Source of the DNA: JBGOUJ01 sp041477005
GTDB taxonomy: Bacteria > Acidobacteriota > Terriglobia > Bryobacterales > JACQDG01
Length of the DNA: 14,068 nt
Reading direction: 5' to 3'
NCBI GenBank assembly: GCA_041477005.1
Contig: JBGOUJ010000139.1
Coordinates: forward strand, 1 to 14,068
Shown: positions 1-7,387 of the stretch, piece after piece
How the letters are laid out: each line of letters begins with the position of its first letter
Position numbering within the stretch: position 1 is the first letter of the stretch
Translations under genes and position numbers: made by a program
Notes under the pieces: generated by a model
The model's input: only the letters and a program-made list of their open reading frames with translations
What the model was told of the DNA's origin: nothing
Databases searched by the model: none

Positions 1-226
1 CGAAGAGACCCACGAGATGGACGAAGACTACCTCCGCGCCCTCTGTTACGCCATGCCGCCCACGGCCGGCGAAGGCATCGGCATCGACCGCCTGACCATG
101 CTCCTGACCAACTCCCGAACCATCCGCGACGTGATCCTGTTCCCTCTGCTGCGCCCCGAAGGCGAGATCGGTATCGCGGAACAACTGCGAAAACTCGAAG
201 AAGGAACCACAGATGAACACAGATGA
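1..226 (+). CDS. lysS: Lysine--tRNA ligase, class II (3' end only)
   Basis: This is the C-terminal part of a class II lysyl-tRNA synthetase, which attaches lysine to tRNA(Lys) in the cytoplasm; the gene begins upstream of the window. The visible residues include class II motif 3 with its ATP-binding arginine (GEGIGIDRLTMLLTNS, then IRDVILFPLLRP), which is highly conserved in bacterial LysS. The reading frame is already open at base 2 (EETHEMDEDY). The last residues, GTTDEHR, and the TGA stop are encoded inside the left arm of a hairpin repeat (203-282), so the natural end of the protein has probably been replaced or extended by repeat sequence. Identification is firm; the original C-terminus is unknown. 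The permease gene follows 67 bases downstream on the same strand. Confidence 0.95.
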   Translation, partial: EETHEMDEDYLRALCYAMPPTAGEGIGIDRLTMLLTNSRTIRDVILFPLLRPEGEIGIAEQLRKLEEGTTDEHR

Positions 227-282
227 ACACAGATCGAAAAACGGCTTCAGATCCGTGTTCATCTGTGTTCATCTGTGGTTCC
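203..282. repeat. Long inverted repeat with 10-base tandem units (hairpin A)
   Basis: The arms 203-235 and 250-282 are 33 bases each and match at 32 positions, with a 14-base loop. Each arm is built from the 10-base unit ACAGATGAAC repeated about two and a half times after a GGAACC cap. The outer edge of the right arm is followed by AATTCGG, so read outward the flank is CCGAATTGGAACC. The stop codon of lysS lies in the left arm and the permease start codon lies 11 bases after the right arm. There is no T-tract after the stem, so a classical intrinsic terminator is unlikely. A related single arm occurs at 12294-12328. Confidence 0.93.
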
Positions 283-293
283 AATTCGGTTAA

Positions 294-1523
294 ATGCCCG
301 TTGAGCTATTCATTGCCCGCCGCTATCTTCGCGCCAAGCGCAAGCAGGCGGTGATTTCCGTGATTACGGCCATCTCGACCGTCGGGGTGGCGGCTGGCGT
401 GATGGCGCTGATTGTGGCGCTGGCCATCAACAACGGTTTCCAGCAGGAGCTGCAGGCTCATTTGCTCGGCGCGACTTCCCACGTCAACCTGATGGAAATC
501 GAGCGCGGAAACGGCATCGACCACTGGGGAGCTTTCCTGGAGCGCTTTAGAAAGGCGCCGCACGTGGTGGCCATCGCCCCGGTGCTCTACGGCCAGGTCA
601 TGATCTCCGGGCCGATCCAGGCAAAGGGAGCCGTGCTGAAGGGCATTGACCCGGCGGCCGAGCTGAAGGTGGGCGATCTGCTGCGCAGCATCAAGCAGGG
701 GTCACTCGCGGCGCTGCGCGACGATCAGCCCATTCCAGGGCTTATCGTCGGCAAGCGCCTGGCCGACGAGGCGGGCCTGCGGCTCGGAATGCGGGTGAAC
801 GTGATGAGCCCGCAGGGCGAGATGACCCCGTTCGGCGCCATCCCCACTTACAAGCCGTTCCGCGTGGTCGCTCTGTTTGATTCCGGCTTCTACGATTTCG
901 ATTCCCTGTGGACCTTCACCACCTTGAGGGCCGCGCAGCGGACGCTTTCCCTCGGCGACGTGATCAACGCCGTCGAGTTCAAGCTGGACGACCTGCATCG
1001 GGCCGAGGAGGTCAGCAAGGAGATCGAGAAGATCGCCGGATCGCATTTCTCGACCACCACCTGGATGGAGCAGAACCGGGCCCTGCTGCACGCGCTCAAC
1101 ATGGAGCGCATCGTCACCGTGGTCACGATCGGCCTGATCGAGATGGTGGCGGCGCTCAACATTTTGATCTCGCTGGTGATGATGGTGATGGAGAAATACC
1201 GCGACATCGCCATCCTCATTTCCATGGGCATGCGGCGCGAGCAGATCCGCAAGGTGTTCATGTTCCAGGGAACGATGATCGGGATCTCCGGCACGGCGAT
1301 CGGCCTCGCCCTGGGTTACACGCTGAGCTGGCTCGGAGAGCGCTACCACTGGATTCGCCTCGACGCGGACGTCTACGGCCTGAGCTACGTCCCCTTCCAG
1401 GCCCACGCCTGGGACGGCGCGTGGGTCGCGGCGGCGGCCGTGCTAGTGAGCTTCCTGGCAACCATCTACCCCGCGAACAGCGCCACGCGGATTACGCCGG
1501 TGGAGGTGTTGCGGTACGAGTAA
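294..1523 (+). CDS. LolC/LolE-type ABC transporter permease (lipoprotein release)
   Basis: The 409-residue protein has the size and architecture of LolC/LolE, the inner-membrane permeases that extract lipoproteins and pass them to LolA. The start ELFIARRYLRAKRKQ is typical of the family. One membrane segment lies near residues 20-47, a large periplasmic domain follows, and three membrane segments lie near 272-298, 325-347 and 376-394. The cytoplasmic loop EKYRDIAILISMGMRREQIRKVF sits where these proteins contact the ATPase LolD, and the TPVEVLRYE end is also typical. No lolD lies next to it; the next gene is convergent and unrelated. The start codon has no clear ribosome-binding site and stands just beyond a hairpin repeat, so translation may depend on lysS read-through or on an unusual leader. 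Whether it is LolC, LolE or a homodimeric LolF-like form cannot be decided here. Confidence 0.9.
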   Translation: MPVELFIARRYLRAKRKQAVISVITAISTVGVAAGVMALIVALAINNGFQQELQAHLLGATSHVNLMEIERGNGIDHWGAFLERFRKAPHVVAIAPVLYGQVMISGPIQAKGAVLKGIDPAAELKVGDLLRSIKQGSLAALRDDQPIPGLIVGKRLADEAGLRLGMRVNVMSPQGEMTPFGAIPTYKPFRVVALFDSGFYDFDSLWTFTTLRAAQRTLSLGDVINAVEFKLDDLHRAEEVSKEIEKIAGSHFSTTTWMEQNRALLHALNMERIVTVVTIGLIEMVAALNILISLVMMVMEKYRDIAILISMGMRREQIRKVFMFQGTMIGISGTAIGLALGYTLSWLGERYHWIRLDADVYGLSYVPFQAHAWDGAWVAAAAVLVSFLATIYPANSATRITPVEVLRYE

Positions 1524-1553
1524 CTCGGCGGGCTCCGGCCCACGATCAACTAT

Positions 1554-2234
<681 letters not shown>

Positions 2235-2258
2235 GTTTTCTAGGGTACCGTATACCTT

Positions 2259-4157
2259 ATGAAAAACTTTGTGTTGCTCTGCGCGATGGCCGTTTCCGCC
2301 TTCGCGCAGCCGAAATATGACGTCAAGGCCCATTACAAGAAGGCGGAGTACATGGTCCCCATGCGGGATGGCGTCCGGCTTAACACCTCCGTCTACACGC
2401 CGCGCAAGTCCTCCGAGAAGCTGCCCTTCCTGCTCTTCCGCACGCCCTACGGCACCGGCCCCTACGGCCCCAATGAGTACCGGGCCCATCTCGGCCCCTC
2501 GGCGCACTCGTTCGAATTCGAGGAAGAGGGCTTCCTCTTCGTCTTCCAGGACGTTCGCGGCAAATTCAAATCCGAAGGCCAGTTCACGGTGATGCGGCCT
2601 CACCGGTGGAACAAAACCGGGGGCGCAACCGACGAATCGAGCGACACCTACGACACCATCGAGTGGCTGCTGAAGAACATCCCCAATAACAACGGCCGGG
2701 CCGGAATGATCGGGACCTCCTATCCCGGCTTCCAGGTCGTGTACGGCATGATCGACGCCCACCCGGCGCTCAAGGCCGCCTCGCCCCAAGCCTCCCCGGC
2801 GGACATGTTCTTCGGCGACGACTTTCACCACAACGGCGCTTTCCGCCTGATGTACACCTTCGGCTGGCTCTCGACCAACGCCCGCGCCCGCCAGGGACCA
2901 TCCGATAAGGATTCGCAGCGCTTCGATCCCGGCACGCCCGACGGCTACCGGTGGTTTCGCGACCTGGGGCCGCTCTCCAACGCCAACAAGCTCTATTTCC
3001 ACGGCCAGGTGCCGGAGTGGAACAACTACATGGAGCACCCCAACTACGACGAGTTCTGGCAGCAGCAGAACGTGCCCCAATACTTGAAGAACATCACTCT
3101 TCCCGTGCTGAACGTCGCCGGCTGGTTCGACGCCGAAGATTTCTACGGTCCGATGAGCATCTACCAGGAAATCGAGCGCGCCACGCCGAACAACCAGAGC
3201 ATCCTGGTGGTGGGACCCTTCAGCCACGGCGGCTGGAACGGCCATCCGGACGGCAATTCTTTCGGGAATATCCGCTTCGCCGGCTCGCCCGCCGTCTACT
3301 TCCGCGCCAAGGTGCAGTTTCCGTTCTTCCGCTATCACCTGAAGCAGAAAGGCGAGCTCCACCTGCCGGAAGCGCTGGTCTACGAGACCGGCTCCAACCA
3401 GTGGCGCTCCTACGATCACTGGCCGCCCCGCGGCAAGACCGCCGACCGCAGCCTCTATCTCCGCGCCGGCGGGAAGCTGAGCTTCGATCCGCCGCCGGAA
3501 GCGGGCGCCGACGCTTTCGATTCCTACGTGAGCGACCCCTCGAAACCGGTGCCGTTCTCGGCCGAAACGCGTTTTTCCCAGGGCGCCCTCTGGATGGTCG
3601 AAGACCAGCGCTTCGCAGCGATGCGGCCCGACGTGTTGGTCTACGAGACCCCCGCGCTCGGCGAGGACGTCACCGTCGCCGGACACCTCATCGCCAAGCT
3701 CTATGCCGCGACCTCCGGCACCGATTCCGATTTCGTCGTCAAGCTGATCGATGTGTATCCGGGGAACGCCCCGGACAACGATCCCAACCCCGCCGGCATC
3801 CGCATGGGAGATTTTCAAATGCTGCTCTCGGGCGAGGTGTTCCGGGCGAAGTACCGTCACAGCTTCAGCAAGCCCGAGCCGCTCGTCCCCAACCAGGCCA
3901 CCCCGATCGAGATCGATCTGCGGGACAAGAACCACCGGTTTCTGAAGGGCCACAAGATGATGGTCCAGGTCCAGAGCACCTGGTTCCCCGTAATCGACCG
4001 GAACCCGCAGAAGTTCCTCAACATTTACAACGCTAGCGAGGCGGACTACCAGAAAGCGGTGCAGAGGGTCTACCGGTCCAAGGAATTTCCATCCCACGTG
4101 GCGCTGTCCATAATAGAAAGCGCGGCCCCCGGCGGCGCCGCTTCCCGGGTTCAGTAG
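2259..4157 (+). CDS. Exported CocE/NonD-type hydrolase (X-Pro dipeptidyl-peptidase S15 family)
   Basis: The 632-residue protein starts with a short signal peptide (MKNFVLLCAMAVSAFA, likely cleaved before QPKYD), so it probably works in the periplasm or outside the cell. The S15/CocE catalytic triad is complete: serine 154 in GTSYPG, aspartate 291 in AGWFDAED and histidine 323 in GPFSHGGW. The N-terminal substrate-facing strand MVPMRDGVRLNTSVYTP is typical. The C-terminal part from about residue 430, with LIAKLYAATSGTDSDFVVKLIDVYPG, matches the jelly-roll domain that follows the hydrolase fold in cocaine esterase, glutaryl-7-ACA acylase and alpha-amino-acid ester hydrolases. Length agrees with the family. 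These enzymes cleave esters or amides of acyl groups; the substrate cannot be told from sequence. It is divergent from the small esterase with a very short gap. Confidence 0.92.
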   Translation: MKNFVLLCAMAVSAFAQPKYDVKAHYKKAEYMVPMRDGVRLNTSVYTPRKSSEKLPFLLFRTPYGTGPYGPNEYRAHLGPSAHSFEFEEEGFLFVFQDVRGKFKSEGQFTVMRPHRWNKTGGATDESSDTYDTIEWLLKNIPNNNGRAGMIGTSYPGFQVVYGMIDAHPALKAASPQASPADMFFGDDFHHNGAFRLMYTFGWLSTNARARQGPSDKDSQRFDPGTPDGYRWFRDLGPLSNANKLYFHGQVPEWNNYMEHPNYDEFWQQQNVPQYLKNITLPVLNVAGWFDAEDFYGPMSIYQEIERATPNNQSILVVGPFSHGGWNGHPDGNSFGNIRFAGSPAVYFRAKVQFPFFRYHLKQKGELHLPEALVYETGSNQWRSYDHWPPRGKTADRSLYLRAGGKLSFDPPPEAGADAFDSYVSDPSKPVPFSAETRFSQGALWMVEDQRFAAMRPDVLVYETPALGEDVTVAGHLIAKLYAATSGTDSDFVVKLIDVYPGNAPDNDPNPAGIRMGDFQMLLSGEVFRAKYRHSFSKPEPLVPNQATPIEIDLRDKNHRFLKGHKMMVQVQSTWFPVIDRNPQKFLNIYNASEADYQKAVQRVYRSKEFPSHVALSIIESAAPGGAASRVQ

Positions 4158-4195
4158 GCAACGGTGGCGGGGCGCCGCAGCCTTTGGGGTGAGCC

Positions 4196-4489
4196 ATGCG
4201 AGTCCTCGTCATCGGTGGAACCGGTTTCATCGGCCCGTTCGTTGTGGCTGAGCTCGAGCGTCGCGGCCACGAAGTGACCGTCTTCCGTCGCGGCCAGACG
4301 GCCGGCGGTCTGCCGCCTTCGGTGCATCTCTCCGAGTCGGAACCGTCCTCGGAGTTCGAATGAACCAGCAAAATCGCGCAGGCCGCCGGATGGCGCGGCG
4401 AGGTGATCTTGCTGCCGAAGGAACGCGCGCTGGCGCACCTGCAGCTTCCGGGCAATTTCGGGCAGCACTGGGCGGTCGATTCCCGGCGC
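4196..4489 (+). pseudogene. Remnant of an NAD-dependent epimerase/dehydratase (extended SDR), internally deleted
   Basis: An ATG with a GGGGTGAG ribosome-binding site starts MRVLVIGGTGFIGPFVVAEL, the Rossmann beta-alpha-beta unit with the GGTGFIG nucleotide motif of extended SDR epimerases. Only 55 codons are open before a TGA at 4361. Beyond that stop, in the same frame, KIAQAAGWRGEVILLPKERA and LAHLQLPGNFGQHWAVDS match the pattern seen near the C-terminus of such epimerases, followed in intact proteins by a dozen or more residues missing here. The middle (roughly 150-200 residues, including the YxxxK active site) is absent. The TGA falls where relatives have a tryptophan (SEFEW), so TGG to TGA is likely. 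The 3' end dissolves into GC-rich hairpins. The family assignment is by eye; the 55-residue peptide could still be made. Confidence 0.8.
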
Positions 4490-4505
4490 ACATCAATCAA
4501 GCGAG

Positions 4506-4591
4506 GCCCGGCCCCCCGGGCACAAGGCTTGGCCCCGGGGATCTCCAGTTCCCCGGGCCGAAGCGCGTCCCGAGGGGCCGGTACGGGCCCC
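4506..4591. repeat. Cluster of three GC-rich hairpins downstream of gltA
   Basis: Three inverted repeats follow each other. At 4506-4521 GCCCGG and CCGGGC flank four Cs. At 4528-4563 two 14-base arms (CTTGGCCCCGGGGA and its partner ending in GAAG) match at 12 positions around an 8-base loop. At 4574-4591 GGGGCC and GGCCCC flank six bases. The cluster lies 15 bases beyond the citrate synthase stop and abuts the decayed epimerase. It may end or stabilise the gltA transcript, or be an inserted palindromic element. There is no U-tract, so intrinsic termination is not proven. Confidence 0.7.
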
Positions 4592-4605
4592 ACTGACTCC
4601 CGAGC

Positions 4606-5919
4606 TCAAACCCCGAGCCCAACTGCAGAGGGCGCCCGTTGCCTCAGCGGCACAAAGTCGCGCTTGGCCGCGCCCAGGTACACCTGGCGGGGCCGCGCGA
4701 TCTTCTGTGCCGGATCCTGCAGCATCTCCTGCCACTGCGCCAGCCACCCTGCTGTGCGCGGAATGGCGAACAGCACCGTGAACATGTCGGGGCTGAAGCC
4801 CATCGCCTGGTAGATGATGCCCGAGTAGAAGTCCACGTTGGGATACAGCTTCCGCGTGACGAAGTATTCGTCTTTAAGGGCGATCTTCTCGAGATCCAGG
4901 GCAATGTCCAGCTTCGGATTACGCCCGGTGACCTCGAAGACCTCCTCGGCGATCTGCTTGATGATCCTCGCCCGCGGGTCGTAGTTCTTATAGACCCGGT
5001 GGCCGAAGCCCATCAGCTTGCACTCGCCAGCCTTGACCTTTTGGATGAATTCCGGAATGTGTTTCTTCGATCCGATCTGGTCGAGCATCTGCAGAACGGC
5101 TTCGTTGGCGCCTCCGTGCAGCGGCCCGTAGAGCGCCGCCGCCGCAGCAGCCGTGGTCACGAAGGGGTCCGAGTGGGCGCTGCCGACGCTGCGCATGGCG
5201 TTGGTCGAACAGTTCTGCTCGTGATCCAGGTGCAGGATGAACAGAACATTGAGGGCGCGGGCCAGCACCGGGTTCGGGATGTACTTGAGCTCGGTCATCT
5301 TCCACAGCATGTTCATGAAGTTCTCGGTGTAGCTCAGCCCATTGTCCGGGTAGACGTAGGGCAGGCCCAGGCTGTGCCGGTAGGCGTAGGCGGCCAGGGT
5401 CGGCATCTTCCCGATCAGTCGCAGGATCTGAAGCTGCCGCACTTTCGGATCAAAAATGTTCTTGGCGTCGGGATAGAACGTGGAGAGCGCGGCGACCGTG
5501 CTCACCAGCATGCCCATCGGATGAGCGTCGTGATGGAAACCGTCCATGAACTTCTTGATATTTTCGTGGATCATCGTGTGGTGAGTGATCTGGTCCTCCC
5601 ACACCTTGAGTTGCTGCTGGTCGGGCAGCTCGCCGAACAAAACCAGAAAGGCCACTTCCGGAAAACTGCACTTCTCCGCGAGTTGCTCGATCGGATAGCC
5701 GCGATAGAGGAGGACGCCGCGGTCGCCGTCAATGAAGGTGACGCGGCTCTCGCAGGAGGCCGTGTTGGTGAAGGCCGGGTCGTAGCTCATGAGCCCGAAG
5801 TCGTCGGCCGAGGTCTTGATCTGGCGCAGATCCATCGTGCGAATCGCGCCGTTTTGGATGGGGACTTTGTAGGATTTAGAAGTCCGTTGGTCTTCGATGA
5901 GAAGGAAGTTCGTATCCAT
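4606..5919 (-). CDS. gltA: Citrate synthase (type II)
   Basis: This 437-residue enzyme condenses acetyl-CoA and oxaloacetate to citrate, the entry step of the TCA cycle. Length and sequence follow the Gram-negative hexameric type, including the extra N-terminal beta domain. Active-site residues are visible: H233 in HLDHEQN, H268 in YGPLHGGANE, H307 with R308 in GFGHRVY, and D363 in NVDFYSG. The start is supported by an AAAGGAG ribosome-binding site six to seven bases upstream and by a well-formed promoter just before it. The tail after the usual RDF end (VPLRQRAPSAVGLGV) is a short extension. It is divergent from the exported unknown protein, and three GC-rich hairpins lie beyond its stop. 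Nothing suggests loss of function. Confidence 0.97.
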   Translation of the reverse strand: MDTNFLLIEDQRTSKSYKVPIQNGAIRTMDLRQIKTSADDFGLMSYDPAFTNTASCESRVTFIDGDRGVLLYRGYPIEQLAEKCSFPEVAFLVLFGELPDQQQLKVWEDQITHHTMIHENIKKFMDGFHHDAHPMGMLVSTVAALSTFYPDAKNIFDPKVRQLQILRLIGKMPTLAAYAYRHSLGLPYVYPDNGLSYTENFMNMLWKMTELKYIPNPVLARALNVLFILHLDHEQNCSTNAMRSVGSAHSDPFVTTAAAAAALYGPLHGGANEAVLQMLDQIGSKKHIPEFIQKVKAGECKLMGFGHRVYKNYDPRARIIKQIAEEVFEVTGRNPKLDIALDLEKIALKDEYFVTRKLYPNVDFYSGIIYQAMGFSPDMFTVLFAIPRTAGWLAQWQEMLQDPAQKIARPRQVYLGAAKRDFVPLRQRAPSAVGLGV

Positions 5920-5942
5920 CGGGTGCTCCTTTCCTGGGCTCG

Positions 5943-5971
5943 ATTATAGGGTCGGAGAAGGGTGATTACAA
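5943..5971 (-). promoter_or_regulatory. Sigma-70-type promoter of gltA
   Basis: Read on the minus strand, TTGTAA (5966-5971) and a perfect TATAAT (5943-5948) are separated by exactly 17 bases. Transcription would begin near 5936, giving a leader of about 17 bases that contains the AAAGGAG ribosome-binding site of citrate synthase. The sequence upstream of the -35 box is AT-rich up to about 6010, unlike the rest of the window, and could act as an UP element or regulator site. Confidence 0.8.
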
Positions 5972-6060
5972 TAAATTTTTATCACAACAATTTGGATTAT
6001 TTATATAAGATTGCTGCGGTTTCCACGCTGCCCATTGAAAAAGAAAGGGTTATGCCTCGG

Positions 6061-6066
6061 TATAAT
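6061..6066 (+). promoter_or_regulatory. -10 box directly before the exported-protein gene
   Basis: A perfect TATAAT ends seven bases before the ATG at 6074, so transcription would begin at or next to the start codon and the mRNA would be leaderless. TTGAAA at 6035-6040 is the best -35 candidate, but its 20-base spacing is too long for a normal promoter. No Shine-Dalgarno sequence precedes the ATG, which fits leaderless translation. Confidence 0.6.
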
Positions 6067-6073
6067 CAGAGCC

Positions 6074-7387
6074 ATGCCCCGCAGGATCGCTGGGGTTTGG
6101 CCCGGGGTTTGGCTTGGCGCTTGGCTGTGGCTGGCCGTGGCTGGATGGGCGGTGGCGCAAGCCCCAGCGCCGCCTAACGCCGCACTGCTGGCGCGGATCA
6201 AACAGCGCATGGCGGCCAACCTGGAGCGGGCGCCGAACTACACCTGCCTGGAAACCATCGAGCGATCGCAGCTTCTGGTTTCACCGCCTATGGAGGTGTC
6301 GGACGCCGTGAGGCTGGAAGTGGCGCTGGTCGACGGCAAGGAGCTTTTTTCGTGGCCTGGCGCCGGACGGTTCGAGGAGAAGTCTATCGGTGAGATGGTG
6401 GGTGGCGGCACTACCACCAGTGGCGACTTCGCCATCCACGCCCGGACCATTTTTCTCTCGGGTGCGCCGACGTTCCAGTATGCCGGTGAGGAGCTCCGCA
6501 GAGGCCGGCCGGCCGTGCGTTACGATTACCGTGTCTCCCGCTTGCTCAGCGGCTACCGGATGAAGATTGGGGAAAAGAACGGGATCGTCGCCCAGCGCGG
6601 CTCGTTCTGGGCCGACCGCGAGACTCTCGATCTGATCCGCCTCGAGGTGTATGCAGAGGAGATCCCGTCGGATCTGGAAGTCTCCACTGCGGTCACCGAG
6701 CTCGAGTACGCGAACGTTCGGGTAGGCAGCTCCGATTTTCTGCTTCCCAGGAGCGTGGACTTCCTGCTGAAGCACACCTCGGGCGCCGAAAGCCACAACC
6801 GAACCGAGTTCACCCGTTGCCGCCAGTACGTCGGCGAGGCCAGTGTATCGTTTGAGGACACGTCCGAGCGGCCCCAGGCGGCCGAGAAGCAGGTCGGCCG
6901 CATGGAGCTCGATCCAGGCCTTTCGTTTGAGATCCAGCTCAAGACGCCGATCGATTCCAGGAAGGCTGCGGTGGGCGATCCGATTACCGCGACCTTGCAG
7001 GAGCCGGTGAAAGAAGAGGGGAAACGGCTCGTTCCTAAAGGCGCGGTGCTCAACGGCCGCATCCGGCGCCTGGAGCGGCATAAGGGGAAGGTGGATTTCT
7101 TCCTGGTGGGGCTGGAGCTGGACGGTCTCGAATTCGGAGACCGGCAGGCGCGATTCTTCGGCGTGATGGAACAGATCGGGCCGAAGCCCTCGTCGGTGGA
7201 GAGTCGAGGCGTCTACGGCCGTTATGGCCGTGGTGTGAGCGCGCCCCAAGCTGCCTTCGCAAACATCGTGCAGGACGCCCCGGGCATCGGCGCGTTCGTG
7301 GTGAAGGGCGACCGGCTGCGCCTTCCGGCCGGATTGCGCATGCGCTGGGTCACTGCACCTGCGGATACAGAGCCACCGTCTCCTTGA
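6074..7387 (+). CDS. Exported protein of unknown function (NYTC-type acidobacterial family)
   Basis: The protein has 437 residues from the ATG at 6074. This start gives a clean signal peptide (hydrophobic residues 12-28, cleavage likely after AVAQA) and lies seven bases from a TATAAT; a longer TTG-initiated frame from 6011 would bury the signal. After a proline-rich linker comes ANLERAPNYTCLETIER, a motif I associate with many secreted acidobacterial hypothetical proteins. The middle (residues 120-260) reads as beta-rich, with ELEYANVRVGSSDFLLP recalling LolA-type periplasmic lipid carriers. There are two cysteines in the mature part (C58 and C249), possibly a disulfide. Residues 283-345 (IDSRKAAVGDPITATL, then LVPKGAVLNGRI) resemble a small beta domain with a loose likeness to VirB10/TrbI proteins. 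I assign no function. Its 3' end overlaps the convergent ceramidase-like gene. Confidence 0.82.
   Translation: MPRRIAGVWPGVWLGAWLWLAVAGWAVAQAPAPPNAALLARIKQRMAANLERAPNYTCLETIERSQLLVSPPMEVSDAVRLEVALVDGKELFSWPGAGRFEEKSIGEMVGGGTTTSGDFAIHARTIFLSGAPTFQYAGEELRRGRPAVRYDYRVSRLLSGYRMKIGEKNGIVAQRGSFWADRETLDLIRLEVYAEEIPSDLEVSTAVTELEYANVRVGSSDFLLPRSVDFLLKHTSGAESHNRTEFTRCRQYVGEASVSFEDTSERPQAAEKQVGRMELDPGLSFEIQLKTPIDSRKAAVGDPITATLQEPVKEEGKRLVPKGAVLNGRIRRLERHKGKVDFFLVGLELDGLEFGDRQARFFGVMEQIGPKPSSVESRGVYGRYGRGVSAPQAAFANIVQDAPGIGAFVVKGDRLRLPAGLRMRWVTAPADTEPPSP

Noticed and set aside
203..282. A rho-independent terminator for lysS
   Set aside because: The stem is very long and made of tandem units, it contains the stop codon, and no run of T follows it on either strand.
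2241..2258. A -10 box (TATACC) for the CocE-type hydrolase
   Set aside because: It ends only two bases before the ATG, too close even for a leaderless transcript.
2235..4097. An open frame antisense to most of the CocE-type hydrolase, running on into the small esterase
   Set aside because: Its upstream 620 codons are only the mirror of the high-GC hydrolase gene: the translation is low in complexity, with no motif. Only the part from about 2234 to 1554 is protein-like.
6011..6073. An earlier TTG start for the exported unknown protein
   Set aside because: It would place 21 residues before the signal peptide and lies upstream of the TATAAT box.
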